Shown: positions 45,001 to 54,534, counted from the first letter of the stretch. The stretch: DNA of 64,000 nt from an uncultured Acidimicrobiales bacterium (GCA_937922235.1 CAKZVC010000059.1:1-64000); one strand, 5' to 3'. Translations and numbers: made by a program. Notes: generated by a model not told the origin, from the sequence alone.

Positions 45001-48000
45001 CTTTCTGCACCGTTGTTCACCAACGGCGCAGAAATCGACTCGTTCCTCGATGTAAACGGCAACCCACAGCCCGATATCGATTCGACACCCGATGCAGTCA
45101 ACTCGGATCCGATCATCTCGAACCCGGCAGACCTCGACGATCCCACCAACAGTCACAACGACATCGACTACGACCCCGATGCCGACGGCAACCTCAGCGA
45201 GCCAACTCCTGGCGATGAGGATGATCACGACATCGAGACGGTTGTGCCGCCCTTCGATCAGGCTCTGCAGAAGACGCTCGATGCGTTCCAGCCGAGCTTG
45301 GCCGATGGCGTTCAGGTCGGCGACCTAGTGACGTACACGCTGACCGTGACCAACCAGGGTGCGCCGATTCAGCTCGTCGAAGTCATCGACTACCTGCCGA
45401 CGGGGCTTAGCTATTCTTCTGCGAACCAGTCGACCGCGCCTCTCACTGACTCGGGTGACGGCGACAGCTTCGCCATTGCCTGGGACGGCACTGACCCGAT
45501 CGCGACGCTCACCGGCGACAGCTTTGACCCCCTCGAGACCCTCGTCATTCCGCTCGTCCTCGAGGTGGATGCATCGTGGAGCGGCCTCGACCTCGTGAAC
45601 TGGGCGGAGATCTCGAACTTCGACGACGACCAGAACCCAGCAAACGGTGACGCCGCCAGCGGCGACCTCGTCGATAGCGACTCCACTCCCGACGCCACCG
45701 ACGGCAACGACCCAGCACCGGCAGCGCCAAATGCTCCTGGCGACAACACGATCACCGGTAATGGCGACGGAACCGACCCGGTCACCGGCGATGAAGACGA
45801 CCACGACGTCGCAGGTCTCCCAGTGTGGGATCTCAGCCTGATCAAGGAACGCTCGGCAAGCCAGCCCTACGTTGTCGACTACACGACCACTCCCCCGACG
45901 ATCAGCTTCGATATCACCGTGGTGAATCAGGGCTCGGAAGTCGCTACTGCAATCGGCGTGACCGACTACCTCCCTGCAGGCACCGTCTACACCACAGGTA
46001 CGGCACCGGCCATGCCGGCAGGTGTCACCGACAACGGTGACGGCACGTTCGACATCGCCACGCTCGACCCCGGCGACACCGTGACCTTCACGTTGATCCT
46101 CGACGTTGTCGACTACACCCAAACGGTGTTCGTTAACGGCGCCGAGATCGACAGCTTCCTCGACGTCAACGGCACCCCACAGCCCGACTCGGACTCGACC
46201 CCGGATGCGACGAACACCGATCCGATCAGCACCGATCCGGCAAATGTCGACAATCCGGACAACAGCCATAACGACCCGTGGTTCGACCCAGATGGCGATG
46301 GCAACCACAACGAAGCCACGCCGGGAGACGAGGACGACCACGACATCGAAGTTGTGGTTGCCCCGTACGACCTCGCCTTGGCCAAGACCATCGACCTGAA
46401 CCAGCCGGCGCTTGCCGACGGCGTGCAGCAGGGTGACATCATCGTCTGGGATCTCACGATCACGAACCAGGCAGCACCGGTGCAAACAATCGATATCACC
46501 GACTACCCACCTGCCGGGCTCACGTTCGCACAAGCCGATCAAGCGGCCGCCCCGGTGACCGACTCCGGCAACGCCGAGTCGTTCACGGTGACATGGGATG
46601 CGGCCAACCCGGTTGTCACCCTTGCCGGTGACAGCCTCGACTTTGGCGAATCGGTCACGGTGCCGATCGCACTTGAGGTCGGTCCCGCATGGGATGGCAG
46701 CGCCATCATCAACTGGGCCGAAATCTCGAACTTCGACACCGATCAGAACCCGGCAAACGGTGACGCTGCATCTGGCGATCTTGCCGATATCGATTCGACA
46801 CCCGACGATACTCAGGCAAACGATACCCAGCCGACGGGGCCGAACGCTCCTGGAGATAACGAGATCACCGGTAACGGCGACGGCACCGACCCCGTCACCG
46901 GCGACGAAGACGACCACGACGTTGCGGGAATCCCGTTCTGGGATCTCTCCCTCATCAAGGAACGCTCAGCGGGCCAGCCATACGTTGTTGACTACACCGT
47001 CTCGCCTCCGACGATCAGCTACGACATCACGGTCACCAACCAAGGCTCTGAAGTCGCCACGGCAATCGGTGTAACCGACTACCTGCCAACGGGCACGGCG
47101 TACACCGCCGGGACCGCCCCGACGATGCCAGCCACAACCGACGGTGGAGCGGCAGTCGTCATCACCGACAACGGTGACGGCACCTTCGCTATCGACACCC
47201 TTGACCCCGGTGACATGGTGACCTTCACGATGATTCTGGACGTCACCGACCTCACCCAGGACGAGTTCGTCAACGGTGCCGAGATCGACAGCTTCCTCGA
47301 CGTCAACGGCAACCCACAGCCCGACTCGGACTCAACCCCTGACGCCATCAACGACGATGACGTTCTTGACGACCCGACGAACGCTGACAACCCAGCGAAC
47401 TCACACAACGACCCGGCATACGACCACGACGGCGACGGCAACGTCAACGAAGCCACACCCGGCGACGAAGACGATCACGACGTTGAAGTTGTTGTTCCGC
47501 CGTACGACCTCGCGTTGAGCAAGGTTGTTGATACGGCAGCGACGGTCTTCCCGCTTGCTCCAGGCGATCCGGTGACGTTTACGATCACCGTGACCAACCA
47601 GGGCCGAAGCGTGACCGACTTCGATGTCACCGACTACATCGACACGACCCTGTGGGATGCGTTCGACCCAGCAGTGAACCCGGCCGCGACCACGACTGGC
47701 GACGTCGCCTTGCCGTTCACCTGGCTGGCAACCGACCCGGCGAACCCTGTTGCGAAGGTGACTGGTCAGCTCTTGCCGACCCAGTCGATCAGTATTCCAG
47801 TGACGCTCACGATCCGAGCCGACTACTCGGCGTCGAATGGCAGCGCCCTCGAGAACTGGGCCGAGATCTCGTCGTTCGACGATGACGGTAACCCAGCAAC
47901 TCCTGGCCCAACTGATGTCGACTCGACGCCTGATGGAACGCAATCCGACGACGCCCAGCCAGCTGGCCCAGGCGAACCTGGAGACGACGTCATCACCGGC

Positions 48001-50190
48001 AACGGCGATGGCACCGACCCGGTCACTGGCGACGAAGACGACCACGATGTCGCTGGAGTCGAGATCTTCGACCTTGCGCTGCTCAAGACGCTCAACCCGG
48101 CAACGACCTTGCCGGTCGTCCATGGAGCCCCCGTCACGTTCGACATCACGGTGATCAACCAAGGTTCGGTTCACGCAACAAACATCTCGGTCATCGACTA
48201 CGTCGATCTCGCCATGTGGGACGCATTCGATGCCTCGATCAACCCCGCCGGAACGACCACTGGAGACCAGGCCCTCGCGTATGCGTGGACCGCTGCTGGT
48301 ACCGATGGTTCGGTTGCGCTCACGGGATCGCTGGCACCGGGTGGCTCGGTGACAATCCCGGTCACGCTGACCATTCAGCCGACCGCCGACCTGCAAACGC
48401 TCATCAACACTGCGGAGGTCTCTGCGGCTGATGCAGTCGATGCAACCGGAGTCACCGTGACGAACCCAGACGGGTCGCCCCTGACCGACATCGACTCGGT
48501 TCCCGACACCACAAACTCCGATCCTCAGCCGCAGAACCCTGGCGATCCAACCGACAACGTCGTCGATAACTCCGATGGGGACGAAGACGACCACGACATT
48601 GCGTCCGTGGTCCCACCGACATACAGCCTCGGCAACCAGGTCTGGTTCGATGCGGACAACAACGGTCTTGTCGATCCCGGCGAAGCGCCTGCTTCGGGTG
48701 TTGTGGTCGAGCTTTGGGAAGACACCGATGGCGATGGCCAACCCGACGCCCTTGTTGGAACCATGACCACCGACACCAGCGGCCTGTACCTGTTTGATGG
48801 CTTGGAGCCCGGCGACTACGTAGTTGTTCTTCCCGAGTCCAACTTTGCTGACGGTGGACCGCTTGAGAACTGGTGGTCATCGACCCCAACGTCGACTGAC
48901 CCGAACGATGGTGTTGATCAGGACGACAATGGCATTGACCAGACAAGCCCAACCGGCGACTACTTCGTGCAGTCCGGCGCCGTGGCTGTCGGACCGTTCT
49001 CGCCAACCAGCGAAGCCGGCCCGGACAACGACCCGACGACGCCGGACAATCATGAGAACCTGACGGTCGACTTCGGCTTCACACAGTTCAGCTTGGGCAA
49101 CCAGGTATGGGCCGACGAGAACAACGACGGTGTGCTCGACCCAACCGAGGATCCGATCTCGGGCGTGCTCGTTCACCTCTTCACCGACGCTGATGGCGAT
49201 GGCGAAGCGGACGACACGAACGGCGACGGCGTCATCGACGCTACGGATGCTCTGGCAACGGACACGACCGATGCTGACGGTGGCTATCTGTTCACCGGGC
49301 TTCCGACTGGCGACTACATCGTCGGTATCGCTCCGGAGAACTGGGCGTCAGGTGGAGCACTCGAGAACATGCTGTCGTCGGATCCGACCGAGACCGACCC
49401 GAACACCGATGTCGATGATGATGACAACGGCGTTCCATGCAACTGCCCCGATGCCTACGTCTTCTCCGGACCGACCACGCTGGCGGGCGGTGAGCCGACC
49501 AACGAACCAGGTCTTGGCAACGACTCCGCCACATTCGATGGCAACTCGAACCTGACGGTCGACTTCGGATTCCACCAGCCGACGTTCGATCTTGCGTTGA
49601 AGAAGACGTTGCTCGACGGCACGAACACGGCAACGGTCAACGTTGGTGACGTCGTGACCTTCACGATCACCGTCTACAACCAGGGCAACGTGACAGCTGA
49701 GAACATCGAGGTCGTCGACTACCTGCCGAGCGGTCTTGAACTCTCCGATGGAGACTGGACCCTCGACACCAACGGCAATGCCCGTACGACCTTGGCAGGC
49801 CCAATTGCGCCAGGTGCCTCCGTCGACGTCGACCTGACCGCAAGGGTGCTCCCATCGGGAGAGCTTGGCAACATCGCCGAGATTGCCGGAGCGACTCCGT
49901 TGAACCCAGACGGAACCACGATGGTTCTGCCGAGCGGGGCATTGTTCCCTGACGCAGACTCAGTGGCCGACGACAGCAACTCCGAGACCCCAGTGGACGA
50001 CGAGATCAACAACGCCAGTGGCGACGAGGACGACCATGACGGTGCAACTCTTGTACTCGCTGCGACAACGTCGACTCCGCTCGCCTTCACCGGCTCCGAC
50101 AGCCGCACCCTTGCGCTGCAGGCGCTGATGCTGATCGTGCTGGGCGGCTCGCTGGCAGTCTTCGGATCCCGACGCCGCCGAGAGATCTAA
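42001..50190 (+). CDS. giant cell-wall-anchored surface protein with DUF11 and SdrD B-like repeats
   Basis: This 2729-residue exported protein has a signal peptide ending in VPVAAA. The N-terminal ~500 residues look like a beta-propeller (repeated GDIDLSDDGRTLFVSN-like strands). SdrD B-like Ca-binding domains lie at about 597-720 and 2210-2530 (GDRVWLDLDNDGVQDP, GNQVWFDADNNGLVDP, GNQVWADENNDGVLDP). Between them are about eight DUF11 domains, each ending in GDEDDHD-type linkers. One further DUF11 domain follows. LAFTG at 2694-2698, a hydrophobic span and RRRR form a class E sortase signal. ATG 42001 abuts AAGGA; GTG 42013 or 42016 are alternatives. Probably an adhesin or wall stalk. Confidence 0.85.
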   Translation: MDQTVVSTLNSRLAHTFVAALALALMSTAIATVPVAAAPGDAPVTGSFFVDTSRDGALDPGEAVADTDPLFPPNGVSVTAYDGEGNSVVGAVTPGTPPTYSIDPSSLDGQGYRLEFELNPADVTAGWAFTVHGPDSASSTQFVDAGDIADIGVVPPSSCRGGDGSLMFSCFALDGLVDTLVTSDYDTGNKVNNALEGDTGSVWGVAYDEWTDRLFTSAVIRNPFDLGSQGPAGLYIQTAGGAWSGFDLGAVFLNGYDPSTASVEDAASATARIGIGDIDLSDDGRTLFVSNIATSSIHVYDVSTGVPVQQTVVPVGDPGCAAGDSHRIWATKSLSSTSLLVGAVCTAEVTNNAANLTGHILEVSTAGTVTPVPGLSPIPLNYQRGCATQGAGCSGVFEPWTDSSAYIRSEAIGPFFGAEWNNVQQPMISDIEVSESGDILVGISDRTAYQHLQGTMWDDSSTPGVNEGDLGPMAMGSGGDLLFMENTGTVAAPSYVLDPAISVGGGSEYFSWDVSQYNIHREITSGAAWVHPAKNEVVATVMDPIVVNTMGLITSNLDSASKVNAYEVGGNARVYKAGGLGDIEGCFKPIEIGDRVWLDLDNDGVQDPDELALAGVTVTITGPGLPAGGVTAVTNADGIWTFDSIDGLLPSTAYTVTVDVSTNTTALPPGFTNADLFETVANSTAPGGNGENDSNVSGGTMTVTTPAAGSNDHSFDAGYSLPFDQALEKTLTSFDIDTRTAVFEIEVTNQGAPIETFSVTDYLGAPTAGMWEDFNGTANPAGTTGGDQALPYTWDGSVAQAPVVSVSGGLGTGESVTIPITLRWTDPLPTGAAINNWAEISNFDDDNNPSNGDASSGDLTDADSTPDGDQTNDAQPAAAGDPTDGVIDNTAGDEDDHDVAGVQWWDLTLIKERSASQPYVVDYTTTPPTISFDITVANQGTETATAIGVTDYLPAGTVYTTGTAPAMPAGVTDNGDGTFDIATLDPGDAVTFSIVLDITDLSAPLFTNGAEIDSFLDVNGNPQPDIDSTPDAVNSDPIISNPADLDDPTNSHNDIDYDPDADGNLSEPTPGDEDDHDIETVVPPFDQALQKTLDAFQPSLADGVQVGDLVTYTLTVTNQGAPIQLVEVIDYLPTGLSYSSANQSTAPLTDSGDGDSFAIAWDGTDPIATLTGDSFDPLETLVIPLVLEVDASWSGLDLVNWAEISNFDDDQNPANGDAASGDLVDSDSTPDATDGNDPAPAAPNAPGDNTITGNGDGTDPVTGDEDDHDVAGLPVWDLSLIKERSASQPYVVDYTTTPPTISFDITVVNQGSEVATAIGVTDYLPAGTVYTTGTAPAMPAGVTDNGDGTFDIATLDPGDTVTFTLILDVVDYTQTVFVNGAEIDSFLDVNGTPQPDSDSTPDATNTDPISTDPANVDNPDNSHNDPWFDPDGDGNHNEATPGDEDDHDIEVVVAPYDLALAKTIDLNQPALADGVQQGDIIVWDLTITNQAAPVQTIDITDYPPAGLTFAQADQAAAPVTDSGNAESFTVTWDAANPVVTLAGDSLDFGESVTVPIALEVGPAWDGSAIINWAEISNFDTDQNPANGDAASGDLADIDSTPDDTQANDTQPTGPNAPGDNEITGNGDGTDPVTGDEDDHDVAGIPFWDLSLIKERSAGQPYVVDYTVSPPTISYDITVTNQGSEVATAIGVTDYLPTGTAYTAGTAPTMPATTDGGAAVVITDNGDGTFAIDTLDPGDMVTFTMILDVTDLTQDEFVNGAEIDSFLDVNGNPQPDSDSTPDAINDDDVLDDPTNADNPANSHNDPAYDHDGDGNVNEATPGDEDDHDVEVVVPPYDLALSKVVDTAATVFPLAPGDPVTFTITVTNQGRSVTDFDVTDYIDTTLWDAFDPAVNPAATTTGDVALPFTWLATDPANPVAKVTGQLLPTQSISIPVTLTIRADYSASNGSALENWAEISSFDDDGNPATPGPTDVDSTPDGTQSDDAQPAGPGEPGDDVITGNGDGTDPVTGDEDDHDVAGVEIFDLALLKTLNPATTLPVVHGAPVTFDITVINQGSVHATNISVIDYVDLAMWDAFDASINPAGTTTGDQALAYAWTAAGTDGSVALTGSLAPGGSVTIPVTLTIQPTADLQTLINTAEVSAADAVDATGVTVTNPDGSPLTDIDSVPDTTNSDPQPQNPGDPTDNVVDNSDGDEDDHDIASVVPPTYSLGNQVWFDADNNGLVDPGEAPASGVVVELWEDTDGDGQPDALVGTMTTDTSGLYLFDGLEPGDYVVVLPESNFADGGPLENWWSSTPTSTDPNDGVDQDDNGIDQTSPTGDYFVQSGAVAVGPFSPTSEAGPDNDPTTPDNHENLTVDFGFTQFSLGNQVWADENNDGVLDPTEDPISGVLVHLFTDADGDGEADDTNGDGVIDATDALATDTTDADGGYLFTGLPTGDYIVGIAPENWASGGALENMLSSDPTETDPNTDVDDDDNGVPCNCPDAYVFSGPTTLAGGEPTNEPGLGNDSATFDGNSNLTVDFGFHQPTFDLALKKTLLDGTNTATVNVGDVVTFTITVYNQGNVTAENIEVVDYLPSGLELSDGDWTLDTNGNARTTLAGPIAPGASVDVDLTARVLPSGELGNIAEIAGATPLNPDGTTMVLPSGALFPDADSVADDSNSETPVDDEINNASGDEDDHDGATLVLAATTSTPLAFTGSDSRTLALQALMLIVLGGSLAVFGSRRRREI
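44704..48041 (+). repeat. three 1113-bp in-frame tandem repeats inside the giant surface gene
   Basis: The KERSA(S/G)QPY codons recur at 44731, 45844 and 46957, an exact 1113-bp (371-residue) spacing. Each unit encodes two DUF11 domains and two GDEDDHD linkers. A 123-bp tract (from about 44842 and 45955) differs at only two bases between copies 1 and 2, both synonymous. This indicates recent duplication or gene conversion. A fourth, degenerate unit follows with altered spacing. Confidence 0.85.
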
Positions 50191-50243
50191 GGATTTCTGC
50201 CCCGTTTCAGACCTGGTGGGTCTGAAACGGGGCAGAGAAATCC
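50191..50243 (+). terminator. hairpin element D (same family)
   Basis: Begins directly after the TAA of the giant surface gene. A 17-bp perfect stem CTGCCCCGTTTCAGACC/GGTCTGAAACGGGGCAG has the five-base loop TGGTG, and GGATTT/AAATCC extends it below a 2-nt bulge. TTTCAGACC and the ACC-N5-GGT tip match elements A and B. No U-tract. Confidence 0.75.
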
Positions 50244-50259
50244 GGCCGCCTTCTCAAAC

Positions 50260-50303
50260 TTTCGTGGTTTGCACACATCAGGTGTGTTTAAACCACGAAA
50301 TCT
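50260..50303 (-). terminator. hairpin element E (related)
   Basis: Lies directly after the stop of glyS on the minus strand, where it reads AGATTTCGTGG. An 11-bp stem TTTCGTGGTTT/AAACCACGAAA is followed by an inner ACACA/TGTGT stem and the five-base loop TCAGG. It shares the AGATTT start and 5-nt loop with the family but closes the loop with ACA/TGT instead of ACC/GGT. Confidence 0.65.
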
Positions 50304-51626
50304 CTATTTGGGCAGGCGCTCGCTGAGGTAGTTGACCAGCTGGTCGATGGCGACACGGTCTTGGGCCATAGTGTCGCGGTCACGGACCGTGACGGCTTTG
50401 TCCTCGAGCGTGTCGAAGTCGACCGTGACGCAGTACGGCGTGCCGATTTCGTCCTGGCGGCGATAGCGGCGACCGATGGCCTGGGTCTCGTCGTAATCGG
50501 TCATCCAATGGCCCTTGACCATGTCGAATACCTCGTGGGCGGTCGGCGTGAGGGTGTCCTTCTTCGACAACGGCAGAACGGCGACCTTGTACGGTGCGAG
50601 ACGCGGGTCGAGACGGAGCACCGTGCGGGTGTCGTCGTTGACGGTCTCTTCGTCGTAGGCCGCCAGCAAGAACGCGAACGCGGTGCGGGTGGCGCCGGCT
50701 GCAGGCTCGATGACGTGCGGGATCCACTTCTCCCCCGCTTGCTGGTCGAAGTACTCGATGCGTTCGCCTGAGTGCTTCGCATGTTGCGTGAGGTCGTAGT
50801 CGCCGCGGTTGGCAACGCCTTCGAGCTCGTCCCATCCCCACGGGAAGAGGTATTCGACGTCGGCGGTACCCGAGCTGTAGTGGCTGAGCTCGTCAGCGTC
50901 GTGCTCGCGCATGCGGATGGCGTCTTCGGGCATGCCGAGGTCGAGGTACCAGGCCATACGCTCGGCCTTCCAGTACTCGTACCACTGCTGGCTCTCTTCG
51001 GGCGGAACGAAGTACTCCATTTCCATCTGTTCGAACTCGCGGGTTCGGAAGACGAAGTTGCCGGGGGTGATTTCGTTGCGGAAGCTCTTGCCGATCTGCG
51101 CAATGCCGAACGGCGGCTTCTTACGGCTGGTGTTCAGCACGTTCATGAAGTCGACGAACATGCCCTGCGCAGTTTCGGGGCGTAGGTACACCTCGTGGCC
51201 GGAGCCTTCGACTGGGCCTGCGTGGGTCTTGAACATGAGGTTGAATGCACGTGGTTCGGTGAACTTGCCCGACTCGCCACATTCGGGGCACGTGTTCGGG
51301 TCGTCGAGCTTGTCGAGGCGGTGACGGGTGTTGCAGTTGGTGCAATCGACGAGCGGATCGCTGAAGTTCGCAAGATGGCCCGAGGCCTCCCAAACCGCTG
51401 GAGGCGAAAGAATTGCTGCATCGAGACCAACGACGTCGTGGCGCATCTGCACCATGGAACGCCACCAGGCGTCCTTGACATTGCGAAGCAAGAGCACACC
51501 GATTGGCCCGTAGTCGTAGGTCGAGCGGAAACCGCCGTAGATCTCGGCGGACTGAAACACGATTCCCCGTCGCTTGGACAGGTTCACGATCTTGTCGAAC
51601 AGTTCTGGATCAGGGGTTGCGCTCAT
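50304..51626 (-). CDS. glyS: glycyl-tRNA synthetase (class II, single-chain dimeric type)
   Basis: This 440-residue enzyme charges tRNA-Gly. It starts with the family's [18 protein letters not shown], then [19 protein letters not shown] and a zinc site (CTNCNTRH with CPECG). Class II motif 2 is [21 protein letters not shown] and motif 3 lies near the C-terminus. It is of the bacterial alpha2 type found in Actinobacteria. Monocistronic here, ending in hairpin E opposite the giant surface gene. Confidence 0.96.
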   Translation of the reverse strand: MSATPDPELFDKIVNLSKRRGIVFQSAEIYGGFRSTYDYGPIGVLLLRNVKDAWWRSMVQMRHDVVGLDAAILSPPAVWEASGHLANFSDPLVDCTNCNTRHRLDKLDDPNTCPECGESGKFTEPRAFNLMFKTHAGPVEGSGHEVYLRPETAQGMFVDFMNVLNTSRKKPPFGIAQIGKSFRNEITPGNFVFRTREFEQMEMEYFVPPEESQQWYEYWKAERMAWYLDLGMPEDAIRMREHDADELSHYSSGTADVEYLFPWGWDELEGVANRGDYDLTQHAKHSGERIEYFDQQAGEKWIPHVIEPAAGATRTAFAFLLAAYDEETVNDDTRTVLRLDPRLAPYKVAVLPLSKKDTLTPTAHEVFDMVKGHWMTDYDETQAIGRRYRRQDEIGTPYCVTVDFDTLEDKAVTVRDRDTMAQDRVAIDQLVNYLSERLPK

Positions 51627-51741
51627 CTCGAAAGGCTAGCCACCACACTGCATTGATCAGCTCCACTTCGCCTGTGATCTTCACAACATCGCACTACGGT
51701 CGTTGGGAGAGCCCGCAGTACGTCCAGCAAAGGATGATCAG

Positions 51742-52353
51742 ATGAGTGACCAACCGACTCCGATGCCCGACGGACCAGCGACCGACTCCGATCGCCAGCT
51801 GACGGTCGAGCTCGTGCAGCGGGCAATGGCAGCCGAGGCCGTCTCGTTCGAGGAGATCGACGACCGATTCGCAGCGGTCTACCGAGCCGAGACAAAGGCA
51901 GAGCTCGCCGAGGTGGTCGCTGATCTGCCCCAACCCCCAGCACCCGTTCCTGCTGTGCGGGGACACATTCTTCCTCGGGCGGAAACCTCGATCATCGGCG
52001 ACATCAAGGTCGGTGGCTGGATCGATGTCGAAGGAGACCTGCAATACACCGCTCTCCTGGGTGACCTCGTCATCGATCTGTCGTCGGCCGACCTGCCGTC
52101 GGAACTGCGCATCACGTGCAACTCGATTGTCGGCGATACAACAATCATCCTCCCTGATGGCGTTCGCACCAGCGTCGAGACGACGTGCATTATCGGCGAT
52201 CGGAAGAGCGATCTTGCCCCAGCACTAGCAAGTGGCCCGACCGTTCGTATCACCGGCCGGAGCCTCGTCGGCGACGTCAAGGTCTACTCGCTCTCACGTG
52301 TGCCCGAAGGAAAGTTCCGCAAGCTCTGGAAGGCGCTCCGCTCCGGTCAATAG
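51742..52353 (+). CDS. DUF1707 protein with LiaF-like C-terminal domain
   Basis: This is a 203-residue soluble protein. An N-terminal DUF1707 helix pair (RQLTVELVQRAMAAEAVSFE, then EIDDRFAAVYRAETKAELAEVVADLP) precedes a beta-helical domain of the cell-wall-active antibiotic response type (SIIGDIKVGGWIDVEG, then LLGDLVIDLSSADLP and SIVGDTTIILPDG). Related proteins sense envelope stress. There is no TM segment, unlike many relatives. ATG 51742 is preferred over 51703 because AAAGGATG lies upstream. The 115 bp before it hold the divergent promoters with glyS. Confidence 0.85.
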   Translation: MSDQPTPMPDGPATDSDRQLTVELVQRAMAAEAVSFEEIDDRFAAVYRAETKAELAEVVADLPQPPAPVPAVRGHILPRAETSIIGDIKVGGWIDVEGDLQYTALLGDLVIDLSSADLPSELRITCNSIVGDTTIILPDGVRTSVETTCIIGDRKSDLAPALASGPTVRITGRSLVGDVKVYSLSRVPEGKFRKLWKALRSGQ

Positions 52354-52442
52354 AAGTTCTGGTCAAGAGAAACTAGGGAAGCGACGTCTCGAACGGCAGC
52401 TGGCGTTGGAGCGGGCTAGGTGCCCCAGGCTGGTCGCCTACG

Positions 52443-53045
52443 ATGAGGACCATGATCGACCAGGCGACAGCGCCCTTCAGTCCTCCCGACCAGTCGGCAT
52501 CAGTCATCGCCGTACACCGAGCCCCCGAGTATCAGTTCTCGAAGGACACCGCCGCGTCGATCACGCTGATCGCTGGCCTTGGGGTAGAAGGTGACGCGCA
52601 CTCGGGAGCGACTGTGCAACACCGTTCTCGGGTAGCGAAGGACCCGAACCAGCCGAACTTGCGCCAAGTGCATCTCGTAATGTCGGAGCTTCTCGATGAG
52701 GTTCGGGCGACGGGCGCCGAGATTGACGAAGGCCAGCTTGGGGAGAACATCACGACCTCGGGCGTTGATCTCATTGGCTTGCCCGTCGGGTCGGTCCTTC
52801 GCATTGGCGAGGACGCGCTCGTGGCGCTCACTGGGCTTCGGAACCCGTGCAAGCAGATCCACGATGTTGGCGATGGCGTGTTGAAGATGATGTTCGTCGA
52901 CGGCGCAAAGTACGGGCGACCGGGCGAGCAGGTGGGACGTACCGGCGTGATGGGCGTCGTGCTTGCCGGCGGAGAGGTTCGCAGTGGTGACACGATCGAC
53001 ATCCGTTACCCCGCTGGGCCACCCACACCAATGCGGCGGGTGTAA
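52443..53045 (+). CDS. MOSC domain protein
   Basis: This 200-residue protein matches the MOSC (molybdenum cofactor sulfurase C-terminal) domain: GVEGDAHSG, RQVHLVMSELLDE, LGENITTSGVDL and a conserved Cys in LTGLRNPCKQI. MOSC proteins carry sulfur or hydroxylaminate-type substrates at a Mo cofactor, but stand-alone bacterial forms are mostly uncharacterised. ATG 52443 and ATG 52452 are both possible starts. It ends convergently 21 bp from recO. Confidence 0.88.
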   Translation: MRTMIDQATAPFSPPDQSASVIAVHRAPEYQFSKDTAASITLIAGLGVEGDAHSGATVQHRSRVAKDPNQPNLRQVHLVMSELLDEVRATGAEIDEGQLGENITTSGVDLIGLPVGSVLRIGEDALVALTGLRNPCKQIHDVGDGVLKMMFVDGAKYGRPGEQVGRTGVMGVVLAGGEVRSGDTIDIRYPAGPPTPMRRV

Positions 53046-53066
53046 CCGCCGCCAGTTACGAACTCG

Positions 53067-53810
53067 TTAGGCCTGTTCGAGCACCGTTGATGAGCGGAGC
53101 CGTCGTTCAAGGTTGTGCTCGAGCAGCCGCTGGCACAGCGAGTCGAACTCGCGGGTCGCTGGCGATGGGGGCTGGTTGAGTACCGCGCCGAGCTGTCCTC
53201 GTAGTGCGAGGTGCAACAAGGCCGAGGCATCGACACTGATCGGGAAGCCCGTGCGGCAACTTCCACACGAGCTACCGCCATCGATGATCGAAAAGTGTGT
53301 GAGGTCGGTTTCGGAGCCACACAGCACGCAGACATCGAGCGAGGGCGACAGCCCTTCCTGGGAGAGCAACTTCAAGAAGAACCCGGCAACGACAAGATGG
53401 CTCTCGGAGTTCGACACAGTGTGCATTGCGCGAGCGAGCATCGTATATAGCGCTTCGTTTGGCTCACGATCTTGTGCGACGACTTCGACCGCTTCGAGCA
53501 TCGATGACGCCCGCGCGAACAGTTCGAGGTCTTGGCGCAGTACGGGGAACCGGTCGATGCTCTCAACCTGGGTCAGCGTGTCGAGTTCCCCCTTGCCTCG
53601 GTACAACTGCACTTGCAGGTGGTTCGTGGGCTCGACCCGAGATCCGAAGCGGCTCTTGGTCTTGCGAGCTCCTTTGGCCACACAACGGACTTTGCCGTTC
53701 TGTTGCGTCATCAGGCTGACGATGCGGTCAGATTCGCCGAGCTTCCACGTGCGAAGCACTACCGCATTGTCTCGGTACAGGCCGATGCCGCGATCGCGCG
53801 GGGCGCTCAT
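53067..53810 (-). CDS. recO: DNA repair protein RecO
   Basis: This 247-residue recombination mediator loads RecA in gap repair with RecR. It has an N-terminal OB fold (YRDNAVVLRTWKLGESDRIVSLMT) and a helical part. The zinc site is C-x2-C (CVLCG) with CGSC about 25 residues later. Full length. It starts 10 bp after uppS stops and is probably cotranscribed with it. In many Actinobacteria recO precedes uppS, so the order here is reversed. Confidence 0.94.
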   Translation of the reverse strand: MSAPRDRGIGLYRDNAVVLRTWKLGESDRIVSLMTQQNGKVRCVAKGARKTKSRFGSRVEPTNHLQVQLYRGKGELDTLTQVESIDRFPVLRQDLELFARASSMLEAVEVVAQDREPNEALYTMLARAMHTVSNSESHLVVAGFFLKLLSQEGLSPSLDVCVLCGSETDLTHFSIIDGGSSCGSCRTGFPISVDASALLHLALRGQLGAVLNQPPSPATREFDSLCQRLLEHNLERRLRSSTVLEQA

Positions 53811-53820
53811 CGGGTACCGA

Positions 53821-54534
53821 TCACGCGGTGACGCCGCCGTAGCGCCGCGACCGGTTTTGGTAGTCGTAGACCGCCTGGGTCATGTGGGTTCGGTTGAAGT
53901 CGGGCCACAACGTATCGGTGAACCACATTTCGGAGTACGCAAGCTGCCACAGCAAGAAGTTCGATGTGCGAAACTCACCCGACGTGCGAATCATCAGGTC
54001 GACCTCGGGCATCTTCGGGTCGTACAGATGACTGGCAATCAGCTTCTCGTTGACCTTGTCGGGAGAGACACCCGACTTCATCAGGCTCTTGACGGCGTCG
54101 GCGATCTCGGCTCGGCCGCCGTAGTTGAACGCGATAGTGAAGATGAGCTTGCGGTTGTTCTTGGTGAGCTCTCGGGCCTCGTCCATACGCTTGGTGAGGC
54201 GCTTGGGTACTCGCCAGTCGTTGCGGCCAACGAATCGGATCTGGACGCCCATGTCATGGAGCTCGTCTTGACGACGTTGCAGAATGTCCTCATTGAAACC
54301 GATCAGGAACTTCACCTCGTCCGGCGGGCGTTTCCAGTTCTCGGTGCTGAAGGCATAGACAGTGAGCCATTCGATTCCGAGCTCGAGTGCTCCTTCGATC
54401 GCTTCGATGAGCGAGTGTTCACCCATCTTGTGCCCCTCGATACGGGCCAGCCCGCGCTGTTCTGCCCAACGGCCATTGCCGTCCATCACACACGCAACGT
54501 GTTTGGGCACCGCTTTAGGGTCAATCGAAACCAT
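53821..54534 (-). CDS. uppS: isoprenyl (undecaprenyl-type) diphosphate synthase
   Basis: This 237-residue cis-prenyltransferase makes the polyprenyl carrier for peptidoglycan and other wall polymers. Motifs are HVACVMDGNGRWAEQRGLAR (catalytic Asp), GHKMGEHSL, LTVYAFSTENWKRP, FNYGGRAEIADA and PEVDLMIRTSGEFRTSNFLL, plus WPDF near the end. The frame extends to 54636, but ATG 54534 starts at the usual position; the extension would run into the repeat array. No good Shine-Dalgarno site is visible. Confidence 0.94.
   Translation of the reverse strand: MVSIDPKAVPKHVACVMDGNGRWAEQRGLARIEGHKMGEHSLIEAIEGALELGIEWLTVYAFSTENWKRPPDEVKFLIGFNEDILQRRQDELHDMGVQIRFVGRNDWRVPKRLTKRMDEARELTKNNRKLIFTIAFNYGGRAEIADAVKSLMKSGVSPDKVNEKLIASHLYDPKMPEVDLMIRTSGEFRTSNFLLWQLAYSEMWFTDTLWPDFNRTHMTQAVYDYQNRSRRYGGVTA

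Noticed and set aside
44704-48041. Regular repeats considered as a CRISPR or satellite array
   Set aside because: The units are 1113 bp, in frame and protein-coding, with no short repeat-spacer pattern.
45325-48741. Long minus-strand open frames (up to 530 residues) opposite the giant surface gene
   Set aside because: They are antisense shadows of the repeated, strongly codon-biased DUF11 units. Their Val/Arg/Gly-rich translations have no domain, and the plus-strand protein has a signal peptide and sorting signal.
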